Shown here in pieces: positions 50,571-63,160 of a stretch of DNA of 64,000 nucleotides (positions are counted from its first letter, which is position 1; every line of letters begins with the position of its first letter). A program made the translations under genes and the position numbers. This DNA is from Siphonodentalium dalli (lineage: Eukaryota > Mollusca > Scaphopoda > Gadilida > Siphonodentaliidae). The notes under the pieces were generated by a model, which was given only the letters and a program-made list of their open reading frames with translations, made no database searches and was not told the DNA's origin. Location: positions 12,065,814-12,129,813 of the forward strand of contig CP136063.1 of assembly GCA_032622095.1 (NCBI GenBank), given 5' to 3'.

Positions 50571-53500
50571 CGAGTCAGGTGGTCATATCATGTGTCGATT
50601 CAGGTGGTCATAGCATGTGTCGAGTCAGGTGATCATATCATGTGTCGAGTCAGGTGGTCATAGAATGTGTCGAGTCAGGTGATCATATCATGTGTCGAGT
50701 CAGGTGATCATATCATGTGTCGAGTCAGGTGGTCATATCATGTGTCGAGTCAGGTGGTCATATCATGTGTCGAGTCAGGTGGTCATATCATGTGTCGAGT
50801 CAGGTGGTCATAGCATGTGTCGAGTCAGGTGATCATATCATGTGTCGAGTCAGGTGATCATATCATGTGTCGAGTCAGGTGGTCATATCATGTGTCGAGT
50901 CAGCTGGTCATATCATGTGTCGAGTCAGGTGGTCATATCATGTGTCGAATGAGGTGGTCATAGCATGTGTCGAGTCAGGTGGTCATATCATGTGTCGAGT
51001 CAGGTGGTCATAGCATGTGTCGAGTCAGGTGATCATATCATGTGTCGAGTCAGGTGATCATATCATGTGTCGAGTCAGGTGGTCATATGTGTCGAGTCAG
51101 GTGGTCATATCATGTGTCGAGTCAGGTGGTCATATCATGTGTCGAGTCAGGTGGTCATATCATGTGTCGAGTCAGGTGGTCATATCATGTGTAGAGGCAG
51201 GTGGTCATATCATGTGTCGAGTCAGGTGGTCATATCATGTGTAGAGTCAGGTGATCATATCATGTGTCGAGTCAGGTGGTCATAGCATGTGTCGAGACAG
51301 GTGATCATTTCATGTGTCGAGTCAGGTGGTCATATCATGTGTCGAGTCAGGTGATCATATCATGTGTCGAGTCAGGTGGTCATAGCATGTGTCGAGTCAG
51401 GTGGTCTTATCATGTGTCGAGTCAGGTGGTCATATCATGTGTCGAGTCAGGTGGTCATATCATGTGTCGAGTCAGGTGGTCATATCATGTGTCGAGTCAG
51501 GTGGTCATATCACGTGTCGAGTCAGGTGGTCATATCACGTGTCGAGTCACGTGGTCATATCATGTGTCGAGTCAGGTGGTCATATCATGTGTCGAGTCAG
51601 GTGGTCATAGCATGTGTCGAGTCAGGTGGTCACATCATGTGTCGAGTCAGGTGGTCATATCATGTGTCGAGTCAGGTGGTCATATCATGTGTCGAGTCAG
51701 GTGGTCATATCATGTGTCGAGTCAGGTGGTCATATCATGTGTCGAGTCAGGTGGTCATATCATGTGTCGAGTCAGGTGGTCATATCATGTGTCGAGTCAG
51801 GTGGTCATATCATGTGTCGAGTCAGGTGGTCATATCATGTGTCGAGTCAGGTGGTCATATCATGTGTCGAGTCAGGTGGTCATATCATGTGTCGAGTCAG
51901 GTGGTCATATCATGTGTCGAGTCAGGTGGTCATATCATGTGTAGAGTCAGGTGGTCATATCATGTGTCGAGTCAGGTGGTCATATCATGTGTAGAGTCAG
52001 GTGATCATATCATGTGTCGAGTCAGGTGGTCATAGCATGTGTCGAGTCAGGTGATCATATCATGTGTCGAGCCAGGTGGTCATATCATGTGTTGAGTCAG
52101 GTGGTCATATCATGTGTCGAGTCAGGTGGTCATATCATGTGTCGAGTCAGGTGGTCATAGCATGTGTCGAGTCAGGTGGTCATATCATGTGTCGAGTCAG
52201 GTGGTCATATCATGTGTCGAGTCAGGTGGTCATATCATGTGTCGAGTCAGGTGGTCATATCATGTGTCGAGTCAGGTGGGCATATCATGTGTCGAGTCAG
52301 GTGGTCATAGCATGTGTCGAGTCAGGTGATCATATCATGTGTCGAGTCAGGTGGTCATAGAATGTGTCGAGTCAGGTGATCATATCATGTGTCGAGTCAG
52401 GTGATCATATCATGTGTCGAGTCAGGTGGTCATATCATGTGTCGAGTCAGGTGGTCATATCATGTGTCGAGTCAGGTGGTCATAGCATGTGTCGAGTCAG
52501 GTGATCATATCATGTGTCGAGTCAGGTGATCATATCATGTGTCGAGTCAGGTGGTCATATCATGTGTCGAGTCAGGTGGTCATATCATGTGTCGAGTCAG
52601 GTGGTCATATCATGTGTCGAGTCAGGTGGTCATATCATGTGTCGAGTCAGGTGGTCATATCATGTGTCGAATCAGGTGGTCATAGCATGTGTCGAGTCAG
52701 GTGGTCATAGCATGTGTCGAGTGAGGTGATCATATCATGTGTCGAGTCAGGTGATCATATCATGTGTCGAGTCAGGTGGTCATATCATGTGTCGAGTCAG
52801 GTGGTCATATCATGTGTCGAGTCAGGTGATCATATCATGTGTCGAGTCAGGTGGTCATAGCATGTGTCGAGTCAGGTGATCATATCATGTGTCGAGTCAG
52901 GTGATCATATCATGTGTCGAGTCAGGTGGTCATATCATGTGTGGAGTCAGGTGGTCATATCATGTGTCGAGTCAGGTGGTCATAGCATGTGTCGAGTCAG
53001 GTGGTCATATCATGTGTCGAGTCAGGTGATCATATCATGTGTCGAGTCAGGTGGTCATATGTGTCGAGTCACGTGGTCATATCATGTGTCGAGTCAGGTG
53101 ATCATATCATGTGTCGAGTCAGGTGGTCATATCATGTGTCGAGTCAGGTGGTCATATCATGTGTCGAGTCAGGTGGTCATATCATGTGTCGAGTCAGGTG
53201 ATCATATCATGTGTCGATTCAGGTGGTCATATCATGTGTCGAGTCAGGTGGTCATATCATGTGTCGAGTCAGGTGGGCATATCATGTGTCGAGTCAGGTG
53301 GTCATAGCATGTGTCGAGTCAGGTGATCATATCATGTGTCGAGTCAGGTGATCATATCATGTGTCGAGTCAGGTGGTCATATCATGTGTCGAGTCAGGTG
53401 GTCATATCATGTGTCGAGTCAGGTGGTCATATCATGTGTCGAGTCAGGTGGTCATATCATGTGTCGAGTCAGGTGGTCATATCATGTGTCGAGTCAGGTG

Positions 53501-54884
53501 GTCATATCATGTGTCGAGTCAGGTGGTCATATCATGTGTCGAGTCAGGTGGTCATATCATGTGTCGAGTCAGGTGGTCATATCATGTGTAGAGTCAGGTG
53601 ATCATATCATGTGTCGAGTCAGGTGGTCATAGCATGTGTCGAGTCAGGTGATCATATCATGTGTCGAGTCAGGTGGTCATACATGTGTCGAGTCAGGTGG
53701 TCATATCATGTGTCGAGTCAGGTGGTCATATCATGTGTCGAGTCAGGTGGTCATATCATGTGTAGAGTCAGGTGGTCATAGCATGTGTCGAGTCAGGTGG
53801 TCATATCATGTGTCGAGTCAGGTGGTCATATCATGTGTCGAGTCAGGTGGTCATATCATGTGTCGAGTCAGGTGGTCATATCGTGTGTCGAGTCAGGTGG
53901 GCATATCGTGTGTCGAGTCAGGTGGTCATAGCATGTGTCGAGTCAGGTGGTCATAGAATGTGTCGAGTCAGGTGATCATATCATGTGTCGAGTCAGGTGA
54001 TCATATCATGTGTCGAGTCAGGTGGTCATATCATGTGTCGAGTCAGGTGGTCATATCATGTGTCGAGTCAGGTGGTCATATCATGTGTAGAGTCAGGTGG
54101 TCATAGCATGTGTCGAGTCAGGTGATCATATCATGTGTCGAGTCAGGTGATCATATCATGTGTCGATTCAGGTGGTCATATCATGTGTCGAGTCAGCTGG
54201 TCATATCATGTGTCGAGTCAGGTGGTCATATCATGTGTCGAATCAGGTGGTCATAGCATGTGTCGAGTCAGGTGGTCATATCATGTGTCGAGTCAGGTGG
54301 TCATAGCATGTGTCGAGTGAGGTGATCATATCATGTGTCGAGTGAGGTGATCATATCATGTGTCGAGTCAGGTGATCATATCATGTGTCGAGTCAGGTGG
54401 TCATATCATGTGTCGAGTCAGGTGGTCATATCATGTGTCGACTCAGGTGGTCATATCATGTGTCGACTCAGGTGAACATATCATGTGTCGAGTCAGGTGA
54501 TCATATCATGTGTCGAGTCAGGTGGTCATATCATGTGTCGAGTCAGGTGGTCATATCATGTGTCGAGTCAGGTGGGCATATCATGTGTCGAGTCAGGTGG
54601 GCATATCATGTGTCGAGTCAGGTGGTCATATCATGTGTCGAGTCAGGTGGTCATAGCATCTGTCGAGTCAGGTGATCATATCATGTGTCGAGTCAGGTGA
54701 TCATATCATGTGTCGAGTCAGGTGGTCATATCATGTGTCGAGTCAGGTGGTCATATCATGTGTCGAGTCAGGTGGTCATATCATGTGTCGAGTCAGGTGG
54801 GCATATCATGTGTCGAGTCAGGTGGTCATATCATGTGTCGAGTCAGGTGGTCATGTCATGTGTCGAGTCAGGTGATCATATCAT

Positions 54885-55538
54885 GTGTCGAGTCACGTGG
54901 TCATATCATGTGTCGAGTCACGTGGTCATATCATGTGTCGAGTCAGGTGGTCATATCATGTGTCGAGTCAGGTGGTCATATCACGTGTCGAGTCACGTGG
55001 TCATATCATTTGTCGAGTCACGTGGTCATATCATGTGTCGAGTCACGTGGTCATATCATGTGTCGAGTCAGGTGGTCATAACATGTGTCGAGTCAGGTGG
55101 TCATATCATGTGTCGAGTCACGTGGTCATATCATGTGTCGAGTCACGTGGTCATATCATGTGTCGAGTCACGTGGTCATATCATGTGTCGAGTCAGGTGG
55201 TCATATCATGTGTCGAGTCACGTGGCCATATCATGTGTCGAGTCAGGTGGTCATATCATGTGTCGAGTCAGGTGGTCATATCATGTGTCGAGTCAGGTGG
55301 TCATATCATGTGTCGAGTCAGGTGGTCATATCACGTGTCGAGTCACGTGGTCATATCATGTGTCGAGTCAGGTGGTCATATCATGTGTCGAGTCAGGTGG
55401 TCATATCATGTGTGGAGTCGCGTGGTCATATCACGTGTCGAGTCAGGTGGTCATATCATGTGTCGAGTCAGGTGGTCATATCATGTGTCGAGTCAGGTGG
55501 TCATATCATGTGTCGAGTCAGGTCGTCATATCATGTGA
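54885..55538 (+). repeat. CACGTG-rich satellite block, second copy
   Basis: Copy of 49917-50570 at an offset of 4968 bp. Differences include CGTGGCCATA near 55222 and TGTGGAGTCGCGTGG near 55412. The CACGTG positions are otherwise kept. Confidence 0.85.
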
Positions 55539-58500
55539 CGAGTCAGGTGGTCATATCATGTGTCGAGTCAGGTGGTCATATAATGTGTAGAGTCAGGTGG
55601 TCATAGCATGTGTCGAGTCAGGTGGTCATATCATGTGTCGAGTCAGGTGGTCATATCATGTGTCGAGTCAGGTGGTCATATCATGTGTCGAGTCAGGTGG
55701 TCATATCATGTGTCGAGTCAGGTGGGCATATCATGTGTCGATTCAGGTGGTCATAGCATGTGTCGAGTCAGGTGATCATATCATGTGTCGAGTCAGGTGG
55801 TCATAGAATGTGTCGAGTCAGGTGATCATATCATGTGTCGAGTCAGGTGATCATATCATGTGTCGAGTCAGGTGGTCATATCATGTGTCGAGTCAGGTGG
55901 TCATATCATGTGTCGAGTCAGGTGGTCATATCATGTGTCGAGTCAGGTGGTCATAGCATGTGTCGAGTCAGGTGATCATATCATGTGTCGAGTCAGGTGA
56001 TCATATCATGTGTCGAGTCAGGTGGTCATATCATGTGTCGAGTCAGGTGGTCATAGCATGTGTCGAGTCAGGTGATCATATCATGTGTCGAGTCAGGTGA
56101 TCATATCATGTGTCGAGTCAGGTGGTCATATCATGTGTCGAGTCAGGTGGTCATATCATGTGTCGAGTCAGGTGGTCATATCATGTGTCGAGTCAGGTGG
56201 TCATATCATGTGTCGAGTCAGGTGATCATATCATGTGTCGAGTCAGGTGATCATATCATGTGTCGAGTCAGGTGGTCATATCATGTGTCGAGTCAGCTGG
56301 TCATATCATGTGTCGAGTCAGGTGGTCATATCATGTGTCGAATGAGGTGGTCATAGCATGTGTCGAGTCAGGTGGTCATATCATGTGTCGAGTCAGGTGG
56401 TCATAGCATGTGTCGAGTCAGGTGATCATATCATGTGTCGAGTCAGGTGATCATATCATGTGTCGAGTCAGGTGGTCATATCATGTGTCGAGTCAGGTGG
56501 TCATATCATGTGTCGAGTCAGGTGGTCATATCATGTGTCGAGTCAGGTGGTCATAGCATGTGTCGAGTCAGGTGATCGTATCATGTGTCGAGTCAGGTGA
56601 TCATATCATGTGTCGAGTCAGGTGGTCATATGTGTCGAGTCAGGTGGTCATATCATGTGTCGAGTCAGGTGGTCATATCATGTGTCGAGTCAGGTGGTCA
56701 TATCATGTGTCGAGTCAGGTGGTCATATCATGTGTAGAGGCAGGTGGTCATATCATGTGTCGAGTCAGGTGGTCATATCATGTGTAGAGTCAGGTGATCA
56801 TATCATGTGTCGAGTCAGGTGGTCATAGCATGTGTCGAGACAGGTGATCATTTCATGTGTCGAGTCAGGTGGTCATATCATGTGTCGAGTCAGGTGATCA
56901 TATCATGTGTCGAGTCAGGTGGTCATAGCATGTGTCGAGTCAGGTGGTCTTATCATGTGTCGAGTCAGGTGGTCATATCATGTGTCGAGTCAGGTGGTCA
57001 TATCATGTGTCGAGTCAGGTGGTCATATCATGTGTCGAGTCAGGTGGTCATATCACGTGTCGAGTCAGGTGGTCATATCACGTGTCGAGTCACGTGGTCA
57101 TATCATGTGTCGAGTCAGGTGGTCATATCATGTGTCGAGTCAGGTGGTCATAGCATGTGTCGAGTCAGGTGGTCACATCATGTGTCGAGTCAGGTGGTCA
57201 TATCATGTGTCGAGTCAGGTGGTCATATCATGTGTCGAGTCAGGTGGTCATATCATGTGTCGAGTCAGGTGGTCATATCATGTGTCGAGTCAGGTGGTCA
57301 TATCATGTGTCGAGTCAGGTGGTCATATCATGTGTCGAGTCAGGTGGTCATATCATGTGTCGAGTCAGGTGGTCATATCATGTGTCGAGTCAGGTGGTCA
57401 TATCATGTGTCGAGTCAGGTGGTCATATCATGTGTCGAGTCAGGTGGTCATATCATGTGTAGAGTCAGGTGGTCATATCATGTGTCGAGTCAGGTGGTCA
57501 TATCATGTGTAGAGTCAGGTGATCATATCATGTGTCGAGTCAGGTGGTCATAGCATGTGTCGAGTCAGGTGATCATATCATGTGTCGAGTCAGGTGGTCA
57601 TATCATGTGTTGAGTCAGGTGGTCATATCATGTGTCGAGTCAGGTGGTCTTATCATGTGTCGAGTCAGGTGGTCATATCATGTGTCGAGTCAGGTGGTCA
57701 TATCATGTGTCGAGTCAGGTGGTCATATCATGTGTCGAGTCAGGTGGTCATATCATGTGTCGAGTCAGGTGGTCATATCATGTGTCGAGTCAGGTGATCA
57801 TATCATGTGTCGAGTCAGGTGATCATAGCATGTGTCGAGTCAGGTGGTCATATCATGTGTCGAGTCAGGTGGTCATATCATGTGTCGAGTCAGGTGGTCA
57901 TATCATGTGTCGAGTCAGGTGGTCATATCATGTGTCGAGTCAGGTGGGCATATCATGTGTCGAGTGAGGTGGTCATAGCATGTGTCGAGTCAGGTGATCA
58001 TATCATGTGTCGAGTCAGGTGATCATATCATGTGTCGAGTCAGGTGGTCATATCATGTGTCGAGTCAGGTGGTCATATCATGTGTCGAGTCAGCTGGTCA
58101 TATCATGTGTCGAGTCAGGTGGTCATGGCATGTGTCGAGTCAGGTGGTCATAGCATGTGTCGAGTGAGGTGATCATATCATGTGTCGAGTCAGGTGATCA
58201 TATCATGTGTCGAGTCAGGTGGTCATATCATGTGTCGAGTCAGGTGGTCATATCATGTGTCGAGTCAGGTGGTCATATCATGTGTCGAGTCAGGTGGTCA
58301 TAGCATGTGTCGAGTCAGGTGATCATATCATGTGTCGAGTCAGGTGATCATATCATGTGTCGAGTCAGGTGGTCATATCATGTGTGGAGTCAGGTGGTCA
58401 TATCATGTGTCGAGTCAGGTGGGCATATCATGTGTCGAGTCAGGTGGTCATAGCATGTGTCGAGTCAGGTGATCATATCATGTGTCGAGTCAGGTGATCA

Positions 58501-59174
58501 TATCATGTGTCGAGTCAGGTGGTCATATCATGTGTCGAGTCAGGTGGTCATATCATGTGTCGAGTCAGGTGGTCATAGCATGTGTCGAGTGAGGTGGTCA
58601 TATCATGTGTCGAGTCAGGTGGTCATATCATGTGTCGAGTCAGGTGGTCATATCATGTGTCGAGTCAGGTGGTCATATCACGTGTCGAGTCACGTGGTCA
58701 TATCATGTGTCGAGTCAGGTGGTCATATCATGTGTCGAGTCAGGTGGTCATATCATGTGTAGAGTCAGGTGATCATATCATGTGTCGAGTCAGGTGGTCA
58801 TAGCATGTGTCGAGTCAGGTGATCATATCATGTGTCGAGTCAGGTGGTCATACATGTGTCGAGTCAGGTGGTCATATCATGTGTCGAGTCAGGTGGTCAT
58901 ATCATGTGTCGAGTCAGGTGGTCATATCATGTGTAGAGTCAGGTGGTCATAGCATGTGTCGAGTCAGGTGGTCATATCATGTGTCGAGTCAGGTGGTCAT
59001 ATCATGTGTCGAGTCAGGTGGTCATATCATGTGTCGAGTCAGGTGGTCATATCATGTGTCGAGTCAGGTGGGCATATCATGTGTCGAGTCAGGTGGTCAT
59101 AGCATGTGTCGAGTCAGGTGGTCATAGAATGTGTCGAGTCAGGTGATCATATCATGTGTCGAGTCAGGTGGTCA

Positions 59175-62100
59175 TATCATGTGTCGAGTCAGGTGGTCAT
59201 AGCATGTGTCGAGTCAGGTGATCATATCATGTGTCGAGTCAGGTGATCATATCATGTGTCGATTCAGGTGGTCATATCATGTGTCGAGTCAGCTGGTCAT
59301 ATCATGTGTCGAGTCAGGTGGTCATATCATGTGTCGAATCAGGTGGTCATAGCATGTGTCGAGTCAGGTGGTCATATCATGTGTCGAGTCAGGTGGTCAT
59401 AGCATGTGTCGAGTGAGGTGATCATATCATGTGTCGAGTCAGGTGATCATATCATGTGTCGAGTCAGGTGGTCATATCATGTGTCGAGTCAGGTGGTCAT
59501 ATCATGTGTCGAGTCAGGTGGTCATATCATGTGTCGAGTCAGGTGGTCATAGCATGTGTCGAGTCAGGTGAACATATCATGTGTCGAGTCAGGTGATCAT
59601 ATCATGTGTCGAGTCAGGTGGTCATATCATGTGTCGAGTCAGGTGGTCATATCATGTGTCGAGTCAGGTGGGCATATCATGTGTCGAGTCAGGTGGGCAT
59701 ATCATGTGTCGAGTCAGGTGGTCATATCATGTGTCGAGTCAGGTGGTCATAGCATCTGTCGAGTCAGGTGATCATATCATGTGTCGAGTCAGGTGATCAT
59801 ATCATGTGTCGAGTCAGGTGGTCATATCATGTGTCGAGTCAGGTGGTCATATCATGTGTCGAGTCAGGTGGTCATAGCATGTGTCGAGTCAGGTGGTCAT
59901 ATCATGTGTCGAGTCAGGTGGTCATATCATGTGTCGAGTCAGGTGATCATATCATGTGTAGAGTCAGGTGATCATATCATGTGTCGAGTCAGGTGGTCAT
60001 ATCATGTGTCGAGTCAGGTGGTCATATGTGTCGAGTCAGGTGGTCATATCATGTGTCGAGTCAGGTGGTCATATCATGTGTAGAGTCAGGTGGTCATATC
60101 ATGTGTCGAGTCAGGTGGTCATATCATGTGTCGAGTCAGGTGGTCATATGTGTCGAGTCAGGTGGTCATATCATGTGTCGAGTCAGGTGGTCATAACATG
60201 TGTAGAGTCAGGTGGTCATATCATGTGTCGAGTCAGGTGGTCATATCATGTGTCGAGTCACGTGGTCATATGTGTCGAGTCAGGTGGTCATATCATGTGT
60301 CGAGTCAGGTGGTCATATCATGTGTCGAGTCAGGTGGTCATATCATGTGTCGAGTCAGGTGGTCATATCATGTGTCGAGTCAGGTGGTCATATCATGTGT
60401 CGAGTCAGGTGGTCATATCATGTGTCGAGTCAGGTGGTCATATCATGTGTCGAGTCAGGTGTCATATCATGTGTCGAGTCAGGTGGGCATATCATGTGTC
60501 GAGTCAGGTGGTCATATCATGTGTCGAGTCAGGTGGTCATATGTGTCGAGTCACGTGGTCATATCATGTGTCGAGTCAGGTGGTCATATCATGTGTCGAG
60601 TCAGGTGGTCATATCATGTGTCGAGTCAGGTGGTCATAGCATGTGTCGAGTCAGGTGATCATATCATGTGTCGAGTCAGGTGATCATATCATGTGTCGAG
60701 TCAGGTGGTCATATCATGTGTCGAGTCAGGTGGTCATATCATGTGTCGAGTCAGGTGGTCATATCATGTGTCGAGTCAGGTGGTCATAGCATGTGTCGAG
60801 TCAGGTGATCATATCATGTGTCGAGTCAGGTGATCATATCATGTGTCGAGTCAGGTGGTCATATCATGTGTCGAGTCAGGTGGTCATATCATGTGTCGAG
60901 TCAGGTGGGCATATCATGTGTCGAGTCAGGTGGTCATAGCATGTGTCGAGTCAGGTGGTCATATCATGTGTCGAGTCAGGTGGTCATAGCATGTGTCGAG
61001 TCAGGTGATCATATCATGTGTCGAGTCACGTGATCATATCATGTGTCGAGTCAGGTGGTCATATCATGTGTCGAGTCAGGTGGTCATATCATGTGTCGAG
61101 TCAGGTGGTCATAGCATGTGTCGAGTCAGGTGGTCATATCATGTGTCGAGTCAGGTGGTCATATCATGTGTCGAGTCAGGTGGTCATATCATGTGTAGAG
61201 TCAGGTGGTCATATCATGTGTCGAGTCAGGTGGTCATATCATGTGTCGAGTCAGGTGGTCATATGTGTCGAGTCAGGTGGTCATATCATGTGTCGAGTCA
61301 GGTGGTCATATCATGTGTAGAGTCAGGTGGTCATATCATGTGTCGAGTCAGGTGGTCATATCATGTGTCGAGTCAGGTGGTCATATGTGTCGAGTCAGGT
61401 GGTCATATCATGTGTCGAGTCAGGTGGTCATATCATGTGTCGAGTCAGGTGGTCATATCATGTGTCGAGTCAGGTGGTCATATCATGTGTCGAGTCAGGT
61501 GGTCATATGTGTCGAGTCAGGTGGTCATATCATGTGTCGAGTCAGGTGGTCATATCATGTGTCGAGTCAGGTGGTCATATCATGTGTCGAGTCAGTTGGT
61601 CATATCATGTGTCGAGTCAGGTGGTCATATCATGTGTCGAGTCAGGTGGTCATATCATGTGTCGAGTCAGGTGGTCATATCATGTGTCGAGTCAGGTGGT
61701 CATATCATGTGTCGAGTCAGGTGGGCATATCATGTGTCAAGTCAGGTGGTCATATCATGTGTCGAGTCAGGTGGTCATATGTGTCGAGTCACGTGGTCAT
61801 ATCATGTGTCGAGTCAGGTGGTCATATCATGTGTCGAGTCAGGTGGTCATATCATGTGTCGAGTCAGGTGGTCATAGCATGTGTCGAGTCAGGTGATCAT
61901 ATCATGTGTCGAGTCAGGTGATCATATCATGTGTCGAATCAGGTGGTCATATCATGTGTCGAGCCAGGTGGTCATAGCATGTGTCGAGTCAGGTGGTCAT
62001 ATCATGTGTCGAGTCAGGTGGTCATAGCATGTGTCGAGTCAGGTGATCATATCACGTGTCGAGTCAGGTGATCATATCATGTGTCGAGTCAGGTGGTCAT

Positions 62101-63160
62101 ATCATGTGTCGAGTCAGGTGGTCATATCATGTGTCGAGTAAGGTGGGCATATCATGTGTCGAGTCAGGTGGTCATAGCATGTGTCGAGTCAGGTGGTCAT
62201 ATCATGTGTCGAGTCAGGTGGTCATAGCATGTGTCGAGTCAGGTGATCATATCATGTGTCGAGTCACGTGATCATATCATGTGTCGAGTCAGGTGGTCAT
62301 ATCATGTGTCGAGTCAGGTGGTCATATCATGTGTCGAGTCAGGTGGTCATAGCATGTGTCGAGTCAGGTGGTCATATCATGTGTCGAGTCAGGTGGTCAT
62401 ATCATGTGTCGAGTCAGGTGGTCATATCATGTGTCGAGTCAGGTGGTCATATCATGTGTCGAGTCAGGTGGTCATATCATGTGTCGAGTCAGGTGGTCAT
62501 ATGTGTCGAATCAGGCGGTCATATCATGTGTCGAGTCAGGTGGTCATATCATGTGTAGAGTCAGGTGGTCATATCATGTGTCGAGTCAGGTGGTCATATC
62601 ATGTGTAGAGTCAGGTGGTCATATCATGTGTCGAGTCAGGTGGTCATATCATGTGTCGAGTCAGGTGGTCATATGTGTCGAGTCAGGTGGTCATATCATG
62701 TGTCGAGTCAGGTGGTCATATCATGTGTCGAGTCAGGTTGTCATATGTGTCGAGTCAGGTGGTCATATCATGTGTCGAGTCAGGTGGTCATATCATGTGT
62801 CGAGTCAGGTGGTCATAGCATGTGTCGAGTCAGGTGGTCATATCATGTGTCGAGTCAGGTGTTCATATCATGTGTCGAGTCAGGTGGTCATATCATGTGT
62901 CGAGTCAGGTGGTCATATCATGTGTCGAGTCAGGCGGTCATATAATGTGTCGAGTCAGGTGGGCATATCATGTGTCGAGTCAGGTGGTCATATGTGTCGA
63001 GTCACGTGGTCATATCATGTGTCGAGTCAGGTGGTCATATCATGTGTCGAGTCAGGTGGTCATATCATGTGTCGAGTCAGGTGGTCATATCATGTGTAGA
63101 GTCAGGTGGTCATATCATGTGTCGAGTCAGGTGGTCATATCATGTGTCGAGTCAGGTGGT
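59175..63160 (+). repeat. Long duplication shared with left end, right member
   Basis: Counterpart of about 1941-5850. The same order of 22 bp monomers, CAGTTGG, CGAGCCAGG, CAGGCGG and TATAATG is present. Small differences exist, such as CGAGTAAGG near 62138 and GTGTCAAGTC near 61737. Similarity ends near 63.16 kb, where the left member passes into TAGGATG monomers but this side does not. Confidence 0.85.

Larger units (their letters stand above)
49800..59850 (+). repeat. ~5 kb higher-order repeat, two tandem copies
   Basis: The block from about 49.8 to 54.77 kb is followed by a related block from about 54.77 to 59.85 kb. Matching points are 49917/54885 (offset 4968), 51017/56560 and 51264/56807 (5543), 53636/58807 (5171) and 54135/59231 (5096). 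Changes in offset are multiples of 25 bp, or that less 3 bp, so members differ by whole monomers. Very rare monomers are shared, including CGAGACAGGTGATCATTTC, AGAGGCAGG, GTGTTGAGTC and the 24 bp CATACATGTG monomer. Confidence 0.85.

Noticed and set aside
49270-50613. 447-codon open frame, the longest in the window, and other satellite open frames
   Set aside because: Explained by a stop-free 25 bp monomer cycling through three frames. Overlapping frames are equally open, no known domain is present, and common satellite variants introduce stops freely.
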